Shown piece after piece: positions 1 through 6,753 of a stretch of 8,842 nt of DNA. This DNA is from an uncultured Eubacteriales bacterium (GTDB taxonomy: Bacteria > Bacillota > Clostridia > Oscillospirales > Oscillospiraceae). Numbering within the stretch: position 1 is the first letter of the stretch; the number at the start of each line of letters is the position of its first letter. The notes below the pieces were generated by a model. That model worked only from the letters and a program-made list of their open reading frames with translations, made no database searches and was not told the DNA's origin. The DNA lies in contig ONVR01000117.1 in assembly GCA_900321335.1 (NCBI GenBank), positions 1 to 8,842 of the forward strand. The letters are read 5' to 3'. Position numbers and translations under genes: made by a program.

Positions 1-63
1 GTAGTATTTCAGTCAGGGCTTGTCCACAGACGGAAAGCCCGTCAGTTTCTGTTCTTCTGTCAT
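1..63 (-). pseudogene. 5' end of an AMP-binding synthetase-like gene with an in-frame TGA (runs off window)
   Basis: An ATG at 63-61 on the minus strand is preceded by an AGGAAG ribosome binding site 7 bases upstream and lies about 60 bases downstream of a good sigma-A promoter. It opens MTEEQKLTGFPSVDKP, then a TGA (15-13), then codons for LKYY at the window edge. From memory of clostridial AMP-forming acyl-CoA synthetase/ligase proteins, the N-terminus usually reads like 'GYPSIDKPWLKYY', so the TGA sits exactly where Trp (TGG) is expected. All five complete genes of the neighbouring operon end in TGA, and Trp in them is TGG, so recoding is unlikely. The likely explanations are a nonsense mutation, a sequencing or assembly error, or a real gene starting further downstream. 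The family call rests on about 20 residues and is tentative; only the promoter, RBS and interrupted frame are directly visible. Confidence 0.5.
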
Positions 64-129
64 GTGTCTACTTCCTGTCGTACAGCCGCAGGGTAAAATT
101 GTACCGCTGCAGGCCGGATTTTTCCGTCT

Positions 130-158
130 ATTATACACAGGAACCGCCCTTGTTTCAA
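130..158 (-). promoter_or_regulatory. Sigma-A promoter of the gene at the left edge
   Basis: Read on the minus strand, a -35 TTGAAA (158-153) and a perfect -10 TATAAT (135-130) are separated by 17 bases. Transcription should start near 123, leaving an untranslated leader of about 60 bases before the ATG at 63. That leader can form a small hairpin, GCAG-C-GGTA pairing with TACC-CTGC, just upstream of the ribosome binding site. The promoter lies downstream of the tsaD terminator, so the left-edge gene is a separate transcription unit. Confidence 0.82.
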
Positions 159-193
159 GTGATTCGCATTCTTTTTATGAAGGATTTTTTACA

Positions 194-229
194 GAAAAAC
201 GCGGCGCCCGCCGGATGCGGACGCCGCGT
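194..229 (-). terminator. Rho-independent terminator of the cysS-tsaD operon
   Basis: On the minus strand, ACGCGGCG (229-222) pairs perfectly with CGCCGCGT (206-199). An inner CCGC/GCGG helix joined by a T-G wobble gives about 13 bp in total, closed by a small ATCCG loop. A run of Ts (199-195) follows at once. It lies 15 bases past the tsaD stop codon and is the only strong terminator seen in the five-gene unit downstream of the T-box. Confidence 0.93.
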
Positions 230-244
230 CTGTGTATTCTGCTT

Positions 245-1261
245 TCAATAGACGGCCCGGTCCACCCGCATGGTGGCGTAGGCGTTGAGGTCCATCCCCG
301 CCCGGGCCCCGGCCAGATACTCGAAATAGCCCTGGCTGGCGATCATGGCCCCGTTGTCCCCGCACAGCCGCAGGGGCGGCATATAGAGCCTTTTGCCCGC
401 CTTGGCGGCCGCCGCCTCCAGATCCCGCCGGATCCGGGAGTTGGCCGCCACGCCCCCCGCCACGGAGATCCTGTCATATCCCAGCTCCGCCGCGGCGGCC
501 ATGGCACGGGGCACCAGGGTGTCGCTGACGGCGGCGGCGAAGCTGGCCGCCAGCCCGGGCCGGTCGATGGCCACGCCCCGCTGTTCGGCGTTGTGAACGA
601 TATTGACCACCGCCGTTTTCAGCCCGGAAAAGGACATGTCGTAGGGCGCGCCCTCGATCTTTGCCCGGGGCAGGTCGTACGTTTTGTCGTCGCCCCCCCG
701 GGCCAGCTCGTCCAGGGGGCGGCCGCCGGGATAGGGCAGTCCCAGGACCCGGGCCGCCTTGTCAAAGCATTCCCCCGCCGCGTCGTCCCGGGTGGAGCCC
801 AGGATCCGGATGTCCGTATAGTCCCGCACGTCGGCAAGAATGGTGTTGCCCCCGGAGACGATCAGCCCCAGAAAGGGGGGCTCCAGCTCCGGGAAGGCGA
901 TATAGTTGGCGGCGAGATGGCCACGGATGTGGTGCACGGGCACCAGGGGCACATTCAGGGCCATGGCGGCCCCCTTGGCGAAGTTGACCCCCACCAGCAC
1001 GGCGCCGATCAGCCCCGGGGCATAGGTCACCGCCACGGCGTCAATGTCCCCTTTGGTGATCCCCGCCCTGGCCACGGCGCTGTCCGCCAGAGCGGAAATG
1101 GCCCGCACGTGGTTCCGGGAGGCGATCTCCGGCACCACGCCGCCGTAGACGGCGTGGATGTCCACCTGGGAGCTGATCTCGTCCGAGAGCACCCGCCGTC
1201 CGTCCTCCACCACCGCGACAGCCGTTTCGTCGCAGGAGGATTCAATTCCCAAAATCAGCAT
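245..1261 (-). CDS. tsaD: tRNA N6-threonylcarbamoyladenosine transferase TsaD (338 aa)
   Basis: TsaD transfers the threonylcarbamoyl group from threonylcarbamoyl-AMP to A37 of tRNAs that read ANN codons, acting in the cytoplasm with TsaB and TsaE. The length matches the family (E. coli about 337 aa). Visible signatures are the N-terminal LGIESSCDET (4-13), the metal-binding His pair H111 and H115 within HHIRGH, the SGGNT nucleotide loop (136-140), TRDDAAGECFDKAARVLGLPYPGG (157-180 region) and LCGDNGAMIA (299-308) with D302, the usual third metal ligand. The ATG at 1261 has a GAGGAA ribosome binding site and gives the canonical N-terminus. The gene follows rimI by 10 bases and is last in its operon. 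The partners tsaB and tsaE, often adjacent to rimI-tsaD in Firmicutes, are absent here and must be elsewhere. Identity is near certain. Confidence 0.98.
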   Translation of the reverse strand: MLILGIESSCDETAVAVVEDGRRVLSDEISSQVDIHAVYGGVVPEIASRNHVRAISALADSAVARAGITKGDIDAVAVTYAPGLIGAVLVGVNFAKGAAMALNVPLVPVHHIRGHLAANYIAFPELEPPFLGLIVSGGNTILADVRDYTDIRILGSTRDDAAGECFDKAARVLGLPYPGGRPLDELARGGDDKTYDLPRAKIEGAPYDMSFSGLKTAVVNIVHNAEQRGVAIDRPGLAASFAAAVSDTLVPRAMAAAAELGYDRISVAGGVAANSRIRRDLEAAAAKAGKRLYMPPLRLCGDNGAMIASQGYFEYLAGARAGMDLNAYATMRVDRAVY

Positions 1262-1271
1262 AACGCGTTCC

Positions 1272-1709
1272 TCACAGTGTCTTTTCCATGATCACCGCGT
1301 CCTCCACGGGAGCGGTGTAATATTTTTTCCGCAGGGCGATGGGGACGAAGCCCATCTGCTCATACAGGCGCCGGGCCTCCCCGTTGCCGGCGCGGACCTC
1401 CAGAAACACCCGCTCGGCCCCCGCCTGCTTTGCCCAGGCGAAGCCCCGGTCCAGCAGCGCCCCGGCGATCCCCCGGCGCCGGTGATCCGGGTGCACGGCC
1501 ACGCTGTACAGATCCGCCTGCTCATAGAGGCTGTGGACGATGCAGTACCCCACCGCCGCGCCGTCCTCCAGGGCCGTGAGAAAGCAGCAGTCGGGATCGG
1601 CCATGGCCCCAGCCAGGGCCTGGGCCGACCAGGGGTCGGAAAAGCTGATCTCTTCGATGGCCGTCAGGGCCTCGAGCTGTTCCGGAGTCCCGGTCACGAT
1701 CTGTGTCAT
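1272..1709 (-). CDS. rimI: Ribosomal protein alanine N-acetyltransferase RimI (GNAT family, 145 aa)
   Basis: This GNAT acetyltransferase is expected to acetylate the N-terminal alanine of ribosomal protein S18 using acetyl-CoA. The acetyl-CoA loop is seen as HRRRGIA (76-82), within LYSVAVHPDHRRRGIAGALL. It is followed by FLEVRAGN (102-109) with E104 and LYEQMGF (115-121) with Y116, matching the Glu103 general base and Tyr115 general acid of E. coli RimI. The C-terminal YY...EDAVIMEKTL is also typical. I chose the ATG at 1709-1707, which overlaps the polA stop as ATGA. An in-frame upstream ATG (1832) would add 41 low-complexity residues lying inside polA. The gene is probably translationally coupled to polA. 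Adjacency to tsaD supports RimI over a generic GNAT, though its substrate in Gram-positives is less certain. Confidence 0.95.
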   Translation of the reverse strand: MTQIVTGTPEQLEALTAIEEISFSDPWSAQALAGAMADPDCCFLTALEDGAAVGYCIVHSLYEQADLYSVAVHPDHRRRGIAGALLDRGFAWAKQAGAERVFLEVRAGNGEARRLYEQMGFVPIALRKKYYTAPVEDAVIMEKTL

Positions 1710-4369
1710 TTCGCCGCCGCCCAGCTCGTTCCCCAGTGGGCCTCCACCGTCAGGGGCACGGTAAGGGAGGCCGCGCCGGACATCTCCTCCGTCAGCAGGG
1801 CGGCCACACGCTCCTTTTCCCCCTCGGGGCACTCCACGATCAGCTCGTCGTGGACCTGGAGCAGGAGCTTTGCCGCCAGCCCCTCCTGCCGGATCCGGCG
1901 GCTGACCCGGATCATGGCGATCTTCATAATATCCGCCGCCGTGCCCTGGATGGGCATGTTCAGGGCCACCCGCTCGCCGAAGCTGCGCAGGTTGAAGTTG
2001 GAGGACTTGAGCTCCGGCAGATACCGGCGCCGCCCGTACTCCGTCACGGCGTAGCCCTCGGCCTTTGCCTTTTCCACGGCGGCCTTCATATAGTCCCGGA
2101 CGCCGCTGTACTTTTCCAGATAGCTGTCCATATACGCCTTGGCCTCCGCCACGGACACGTGGATGTCCTGGGCCAGAGAGAAGGCGCCGATGCCGTAGAC
2201 GATGCCGAAGTTGACGGCCTTGGCCCGGCTCCGCTGGAGAGCCGTGACCTGCTCCAGGGGCACGTCAAAGACCTGGGAGGCGGTGATCCGGTGGACGTCC
2301 TCCCCCGTGGCAAAGCCTTCGGTCATGACCTTGTCCCGGGACACGTGGGCCAGCAGCCGCAGCTCGATCTGGGAGTAGTCCGCGTCCACCAGCACGTTGC
2401 CGGGACCGGGGACGAACATCTTGCGGATCTGGGCCCCCAGCTCCGTCCGGACGGGTATGTTCTGCAGATTCGGCTCCGTGGAGGACAGGCGGCCCGTGGC
2501 CGTGACCGTCATCTGGAAGCTGGTGCGGATCCGTCCGTCGGGGCCGATGACCTTGATCAGGCCGTCGGCGTAGGTGGACTTGAGCTTGGCCAGCTGCCGG
2601 TAATCCAGCACGCTCTGGATGATGGGGTGTTTGCCCAGGAGCTTTTCCAGGACCTCGGCGCTGGTGGAGTACCCGGTCTTCGTCTTTTTCGGCGCCGGGA
2701 GCATGAGCTTTTCAAACAGCACCGTCCCCAGCTGCTTGGGCGAGTTGATGTTGAAGGTCTCCCCGGCCATGTCGTAAATGTCCCGCTCCAGCAGGGCGAT
2801 GCTGCCGGACAGGCTCTCGCCGAAGTCCGCCAGGGCCTGCCGGTCCACAAGAAACCCCTCCAGCTCCATCCGGGCCAGGACCTCACACAGGGGCAGCTCG
2901 ATCTCGTAATACAGCCGGTCCATCCCCAGCTCCGTGAGCTTTTTCGCAAAAACCTCCCGCAGGCAGCCGATGGCGGAGGCAAGACTTGCCCGGCGGGCGT
3001 TCTCCTCCGCCGCCGTGGGCCCGTCCAGCAAAGACAGCTGGCCGCCCTCGCCCTCGTTTCCGGCCCCGGCGGGTAGAAAGCCGCAGTATTGCAGGCACAG
3101 CCCCTCCAGCTCGTAGCCCCCGGCGGTGGCATCCAGCAGATAGGCCGCCAGCGCCGTGTCGAAGACCCATCCCTCCGGGGACAGGCCCCGCTCCAGCAGG
3201 GCCCGCTGGAGATCCTTTACGTTGTGGCCCGCCTTTTTCACCCCGGGGGACAGCAGGGTCCCCAGGGCGGCGTTGTAGTCGCCGTCGTAGGTATCCTGCC
3301 GCAGGAGATAGGCCGTATGCTCTCCCGCCGTCTCCGGGTCCACGGCCACAAAATCCAGCGCCGGCAGGCACCAGCAGTCCGCCGTCCCCTCTGTCCGGGC
3401 AAGGGCCTGCCGGGCCTGCTCCAGGGTCTCCGGGCCCGTCACCTCCACCATGGTGCACGCGCCGGTAAACACCTCCGTCCGGGAGGCCTGGGCCGCAGGG
3501 GGCGTCAGGCCGAATTTTTCAATGTATTTCACAAAGCCCAGCTCCCGGAAAAGGGTATACAGGGCGTCGTTGTCGGGTTTTTCCAGCTTTGTCTGCTCCA
3601 GCTCCACCGCAATGGGCGCCTGACAGTTGATGGTGGCCAGGGCGTAGGACATTTCCGCCTGATTCCGGCCCGCCGCCAGCTTTTTCCGGACGGCGTCCTT
3701 GATCTCCAGGGTATCCAGCTGCCCGTAGATCTTCTCCACGCTGCCGAACCGGCCGATGAGGTCCATGGCGGTCTTCTCCCCGATGCCGGTCACGCCGGGA
3801 ATGTTGTCCGAGGCGTCCCCCATGAGGGCCTTGAGGTCGATCATGCCCGCGGGAGGAAAGCCGTACTCCTCCTCAAAGGCGGCCCGGTCGTAGCGCTTGG
3901 TCTCCGTCCGGCCCATGCGGGTCTTCACGTGCTTGATATAGACCTTGTCCGTGGCCAGCTGAAAGCTGTCCTTGTCCCCGGTGACCACGCAGCACGTCCA
4001 CCCCTGGGCCTCGGCTTTTCGGGAGATGGTGCCGATGAGGTCGTCCGCCTCCCAGCCCTCCAGCTCGTAGCGGGGGATCTTCATGGCGTCCAGCATCCGC
4101 TTGAGGATGGGCATCTGGACAGCCAGCTCCTCGGGCATGGGCTTTCTCTGGGCCTTGTAGCCCTCGTACTGCCTGTGCCGGAAGGTGGGGGCCTTCAGGT
4201 CAAAGGTGACGCACAGGCCGTCGGGTTTTTCCTCGTCCACGGCGTGCTGCAAAATGGCCAGAAAGCCATAGATCGCGTTGGTGGGGGTGCCGTCGGGGGC
4301 GTTGAGCATCCGGATGCCGTAAAAGGCCCGGTTGGCGATGCTGTTGCCGTCGATGACCATTAGCTTCAA
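1706..4369 (-). CDS. polA: DNA polymerase I with active 5' nuclease and degenerate proofreading domain (887 aa)
   Basis: This enzyme does repair synthesis and Okazaki-fragment processing. The 5'-3' nuclease (about 1-290) keeps its acidic residues: D7, D57, E107/D109/D110 (EADD), D132/D134 (GDKD) and D185/D188 (GDASDNIPG). The polymerase (about 490-887) has motif A DADYSQIELR (D664), motif B with R713, K717, F721 and Y725, and motif C VHDE with D841. The middle 3'-5' exonuclease-like domain (about 305-480) lacks the Exo I Asp/Glu pair, reads GHNVKDL in the Exo II region with Leu at the usual Asp, and shows no Exo III Tyr-x3-Asp. Proofreading is therefore probably absent, as in the Bacillus stearothermophilus and Taq enzymes. 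F721 corresponds to E. coli F762, which discriminates against dideoxynucleotides. The start is a TTG at 4369, 8 bases after a perfect AAGGAGG. An ATG three codons in sits 17 bases from it, which is too far. Confidence 0.97.
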   Translation of the reverse strand: MKLMVIDGNSIANRAFYGIRMLNAPDGTPTNAIYGFLAILQHAVDEEKPDGLCVTFDLKAPTFRHRQYEGYKAQRKPMPEELAVQMPILKRMLDAMKIPRYELEGWEADDLIGTISRKAEAQGWTCCVVTGDKDSFQLATDKVYIKHVKTRMGRTETKRYDRAAFEEEYGFPPAGMIDLKALMGDASDNIPGVTGIGEKTAMDLIGRFGSVEKIYGQLDTLEIKDAVRKKLAAGRNQAEMSYALATINCQAPIAVELEQTKLEKPDNDALYTLFRELGFVKYIEKFGLTPPAAQASRTEVFTGACTMVEVTGPETLEQARQALARTEGTADCWCLPALDFVAVDPETAGEHTAYLLRQDTYDGDYNAALGTLLSPGVKKAGHNVKDLQRALLERGLSPEGWVFDTALAAYLLDATAGGYELEGLCLQYCGFLPAGAGNEGEGGQLSLLDGPTAAEENARRASLASAIGCLREVFAKKLTELGMDRLYYEIELPLCEVLARMELEGFLVDRQALADFGESLSGSIALLERDIYDMAGETFNINSPKQLGTVLFEKLMLPAPKKTKTGYSTSAEVLEKLLGKHPIIQSVLDYRQLAKLKSTYADGLIKVIGPDGRIRTSFQMTVTATGRLSSTEPNLQNIPVRTELGAQIRKMFVPGPGNVLVDADYSQIELRLLAHVSRDKVMTEGFATGEDVHRITASQVFDVPLEQVTALQRSRAKAVNFGIVYGIGAFSLAQDIHVSVAEAKAYMDSYLEKYSGVRDYMKAAVEKAKAEGYAVTEYGRRRYLPELKSSNFNLRSFGERVALNMPIQGTAADIMKIAMIRVSRRIRQEGLAAKLLLQVHDELIVECPEGEKERVAALLTEEMSGAASLTVPLTVEAHWGTSWAAAK

Positions 4370-4377
4370 AGTGAGTT

Positions 4378-4384
4378 CCTCCTT
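4378..4384 (-). promoter_or_regulatory. Shine-Dalgarno site deciding the TTG start of polA
   Basis: On the minus strand AAGGAGG (4384-4378) lies 8 bases before TTG at 4369, against 17 bases before the alternative ATG at 4360. Spacing favours initiation at TTG, giving MKLMVIDGNS. The weak start codon beside a strong site may keep polymerase levels low. Confidence 0.78.
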
Positions 4385-4398
4385 CCTCTCCGGGGCTG

Positions 4399-5097
4399 TC
4401 AGATCTGCAGCTCGCGGGTCTCGATGACCTGCCCCGGCTGCTTGACGAGAAAGCGCTCCTCCGGCCAGGGGCCGGTGAGAAGCTCCTTGAGATAGTCGAT
4501 GGAGCCGTCGTAGATCTCGTGTTCAAATCCCAGGGCCCGGGCGATGGCCCGGCTCTTTTCCGCCTGGGGCGCCAGGGGACAGCAGCCGCAGTCCAGAAGC
4601 CCGATCCGGCGGTAATTGCCGTACATCATGTTGAAAATATCCAGGCCGTCCTCTTCCCCGTAGTCGTCGATAAACCCCTGCCGCAGGGTGAGGATGTCCA
4701 TGTCGTTCTGCAGCCAGCCCTCCGTCAGAAACAGGGTGCCGACCCCGTTTTCCAGCCGGCGCTTGCGCTCCCGGGAGCCGATGAACATGGTGATGCAGTC
4801 GTCGATCCGGGGCAGGATCAGCCGGTACTGCCCCGGGCGGATCCCCGCCAGGGCGTTGCCGCAGAAGCCGTAGCCCAGCAGCACCGTGTCCGGGCGATAG
4901 TCCGCCTCCGTCCGCGCCAGCGCCTCTTTCAGCGCCTCCGTGAGCTTTTTGGGCTGCTCGTGAAGGCCGGACTCCATCCAGACCACCGGGTAATCCCGGC
5001 CGGTCTCTGCCATGGCCGCCTTCAGCTCCGCCTCCAGGATCCGGCAGGCCACGACGACGGTGTTTCCCGTTTCCCGCACGGTCAGGCCTTTTTCCAC
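4399..5097 (-). CDS. DUF1638 family protein, Cys-containing, function unknown (232 aa)
   Basis: I recognise this as a DUF1638 domain protein from VVACRILEAEL (15-25), the LHEQP segment (45-49), LLGYGFCGNALAGI (73-86), LPRIDDCITMFIGSRERK (95-112) and GTLFLTEGWLQND (120-132). Family members in methanogens and acetogens often sit near corrinoid methyltransferase genes, but no biochemical role is established that I know of. Six cysteines (C18, C79, C101, C170, C172, C173), with a CGCC cluster, suggest a metal or thiol function; this is inference. The start is uncertain. The GTG at 5097 overlaps the end of cysS by 16 bases. A second GTG six codons in, after AAAAAGG, is equally plausible. The protein is cytosolic by appearance, with no signal peptide or membrane span. 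Its position between cysS and polA under a cysteine T-box suggests a link to cysteine supply. Confidence 0.88.
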   Translation of the reverse strand: MEKGLTVRETGNTVVVACRILEAELKAAMAETGRDYPVVWMESGLHEQPKKLTEALKEALARTEADYRPDTVLLGYGFCGNALAGIRPGQYRLILPRIDDCITMFIGSRERKRRLENGVGTLFLTEGWLQNDMDILTLRQGFIDDYGEEDGLDIFNMMYGNYRRIGLLDCGCCPLAPQAEKSRAIARALGFEHEIYDGSIDYLKELLTGPWPEERFLVKQPGQVIETRELQI

Positions 5098-6488
5098 TGG
5101 ACGCCCTGCTTGGTGTCCATGAGCACGATGCCCATGTCCTTGAGGGCATCCCGGATCCGGTCGGCCTCGGCCCAGTTCTTCTCCGCTCTGGCCTGCTGCC
5201 GGGCCTGGATGAGGGCCTCCACCTGCTCTTTGAGGGCGTCGTCTTCCGCCGGCTGATCGTCGTAGATCAGCCCCAGGACCCCCTGAAGCTCGTCGAGCAG
5301 GGCAAAGGCGGCCCCGGCCACGGCCCGGGTGGGCGTGCCCGCGGTGACGGTGTTGGCCTCCCGGACCAGCTCAAAGATCACAGAGATGGCGTCGGCGGTG
5401 TTGAAATCGTCGTCCATATCCTCGATAAACCGCTCCCGGTATTTCCCCAGGGAGTCGGCAAAGGCGCGCTCCGCCGCCGTCATCTCGCCGTCGGCGCCGT
5501 TTTCCATGAGGAATTTCAGATTGTCATAGGCGGTCTTCACCCGCTCCAGGGCGTTTTGCGCCTGCAGCAGGATCTCCCCGGAGTAGTTCAGGGGGCTTCT
5601 GTAGTGGCTCATGAGCATGAACATGCGGATGGTGTGGTAGCCGTAGGCCGCCGCCGCCTCCCGGACGGTGAAAAAGTTGCCCAGGGACTTGGACATCTTT
5701 TTGTTGTCGATGTTGATAAAGCCGTTGTGGACCCAGTAGTTCACGAACCGGCAGCCGTTGGCCGCCTCGGACTGGGCGATCTCGTTTTCGTGATGGGGAA
5801 ACGCCAGATCCTGGCCGCCGCAGTGCAGGTCGATGGTCTTGCCCAGATAGCGGTTGGACATGGCGGAGCACTCGATGTGCCAGCCGGGACGGCCCTTGCC
5901 CCAGGGGGAGTCCCAGGCGGGTTCCCCGGGCTTGGCGGCCTTCCACAGGGCGAAATCCATGGGATTCTCCTTGCCGTCGTTCACGTCGATGCGGGCCCCG
6001 GCCTGAAGCTCCTCCAGGGGCTGATGGGACAGCTTGCCGTAGCCTTCAAACTTCCCGGTGCGGTAATACACGTCTCCCCCCACCGGATAGGCGTAGCCCT
6101 TGTCCACCAGGGTCTGCACCATCTCGAGGATGTTGGGGATGTTCTCCGTTGCCTTGGGGTGAATGGTGGCCGGACGGACCCCCAGGGCCTTGGCGTCGCG
6201 GAAGTACTCCTCGATGTATTTTTCCGCCACCTGGGCGCTGGAGATCCCCTCCTCGTTGGCCCGGTTGATGATCTTGTCGTCCACGTCGGTGAAGTTCTGC
6301 ACGAAGGTCACCGCATAGCCCCGGTACTCCAGATAGCGGCGCAGAACGTCGAACATGATGATGGGGCGGGCGTTTCCCACGTGGATGTAGTTGTAAACCG
6401 TGGGGCCGCAGGTGTACATGCGCACCTTCCCCGGCTCAATGGGTACGAATTCCTCTTTTTTCATGGTCATGGTGTTGAACAGCTTCAT
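5082..6488 (-). CDS. cysS: Cysteinyl-tRNA synthetase CysRS (468 aa)
   Basis: CysRS charges tRNA-Cys with cysteine. This class Ia enzyme shows the HIGH-type motif HVGN (36-39) in TCGPTVYNYIHVGNARP and the KMSKS loop at 264-268. It has the zinc site that selects cysteine: C27, C207 (WHIEC), H232 and E236 (PHHENE), corresponding to E. coli C28, C209, H234 and E238. The C-terminal anticodon-binding region follows, and the length matches the usual 460-470 aa. I chose the ATG at 6488, giving MKLFNTMTMKKEEF as in relatives, with a GGGGGA ribosome binding site 9 bases upstream. The frame stays open further upstream, but that extension would run into the T-box terminator stem. It is the first gene behind a cysteine T-box, and its 3' end overlaps the DUF1638 gene. 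Identity is near certain. Confidence 0.98.
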   Translation of the reverse strand: MKLFNTMTMKKEEFVPIEPGKVRMYTCGPTVYNYIHVGNARPIIMFDVLRRYLEYRGYAVTFVQNFTDVDDKIINRANEEGISSAQVAEKYIEEYFRDAKALGVRPATIHPKATENIPNILEMVQTLVDKGYAYPVGGDVYYRTGKFEGYGKLSHQPLEELQAGARIDVNDGKENPMDFALWKAAKPGEPAWDSPWGKGRPGWHIECSAMSNRYLGKTIDLHCGGQDLAFPHHENEIAQSEAANGCRFVNYWVHNGFINIDNKKMSKSLGNFFTVREAAAAYGYHTIRMFMLMSHYRSPLNYSGEILLQAQNALERVKTAYDNLKFLMENGADGEMTAAERAFADSLGKYRERFIEDMDDDFNTADAISVIFELVREANTVTAGTPTRAVAGAAFALLDELQGVLGLIYDDQPAEDDALKEQVEALIQARQQARAEKNWAEADRIRDALKDMGIVLMDTKQGVQWKKA

Positions 6489-6518
6489 TTTTCTTTTCCC
6501 CCAGTCAGAAATAGGTAA

Positions 6519-6550
6519 CGCCTCCCGTGACGGAAACGTCACGAGAGGCG
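6519..6550 (-). terminator. T-box regulatory terminator hairpin
   Basis: On the minus strand CGCCTCTCGTGAC (6550-6538) pairs with GTCACGGGAGGCG (6531-6519), giving 13 bp with one wobble and a 6-base loop. The following stretch, TTACCTATTTCT, is a poor T-tract for such a stable stem. The hairpin ends about 17 bases before the cysS ribosome binding site. In the uncharged-tRNA state its 5' arm is taken up by the antiterminator. Confidence 0.85.
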
Positions 6551-6571
6551 ATCATTCGCGGTTCCACTCTC
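6543..6571 (-). promoter_or_regulatory. T-box antiterminator
   Basis: On the minus strand GAGAG (6571-6567) pairs with CTCTC (6547-6543), and GCGA (6559-6556) with TCGC (6551-6548). These flank the canonical 7-base bulge TGGAACC (6566-6560), which binds the tRNA acceptor end. Its 3' half (6543-6550) is also the start of the terminator stem, so the two folds exclude each other. Confidence 0.92.
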
Positions 6572-6739
6572 ATTTATCACTCGTCCGGCCTTAACGCGGC
6601 CACACGGGGGACATTGCTCCCCGCGCTCCCGGGCGCACCTTCACGGCGGTCCTGCCGCGTCCGCTCTCAGCCGGCGGCGGACGCTCTCTGCTGCAGGGAG
6701 AAAAGGCCGTTACTCTTCCCGTTCTACGCGCATATCGTA

Positions 6740-6753
6740 TATACTATAGTATA
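6740..6753. repeat. 14-bp perfect palindrome at the cysS promoter start region
   Basis: The sequence tatactatagtata is self-complementary over 14 bases with no spacer. It overlaps the -10 hexamer (6751-6756) and the expected transcription start near 6744. It could be an operator for a dimeric repressor, or simply A/T-rich promoter sequence with repeated -10-like hexamers. Confidence 0.5.

Larger units (their letters stand above)
6519..6744 (-). promoter_or_regulatory. Cysteine-specific T-box riboswitch leader of cysS
   Basis: The leader senses uncharged tRNA-Cys and switches the downstream operon on. Stem I is visible: CGGG (6721-6718) pairs with CCCG (6633-6630), and ACGGC (6710-6706) pairs with GCCGT (6647-6643). 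Between them is the specifier loop with the conserved AGTA and GAA faces. The specifier triplet is TGC (6637-6635), a Cys codon that pairs with anticodon GCA. The T-box AGAGTGGAACCGCG (6570-6557) presents TGGA, complementary to the UCCA 3' end of tRNA-Cys (discriminator U73). A further hairpin, CGGGG/CCCCG, lies between. Specifier, discriminator match and downstream gene all agree on cysteine. Only the exact transcript start (about 6744) is inferred, from the promoter. Confidence 0.95.

Noticed and set aside
20..1291. 423-codon plus-strand open frame covering tsaD
   Set aside because: It is the antisense shadow of tsaD. It is rich in Gly, His, Pro and Arg, shows no domain, and tsaD on the other strand has complete catalytic motifs.
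1710..1832. 41-residue N-terminal extension of rimI
   Set aside because: It lies wholly in polA and is Gly/Arg-rich. The ATGA overlap at 1706-1709 gives a standard RimI length of 145 aa.
1703..4363. Two long plus-strand open frames (457 and 424 codons) opposite polA
   Set aside because: Both are antisense shadows created by GC-rich polA codons, with composition typical of shadows and no ribosome binding site. polA motifs are complete.
6489..6542. 18-residue N-terminal extension of cysS from an ATG at 6542
   Set aside because: It would be encoded in the T-box terminator stem. The ATG at 6488 has its own ribosome binding site and gives the normal CysRS N-terminus.
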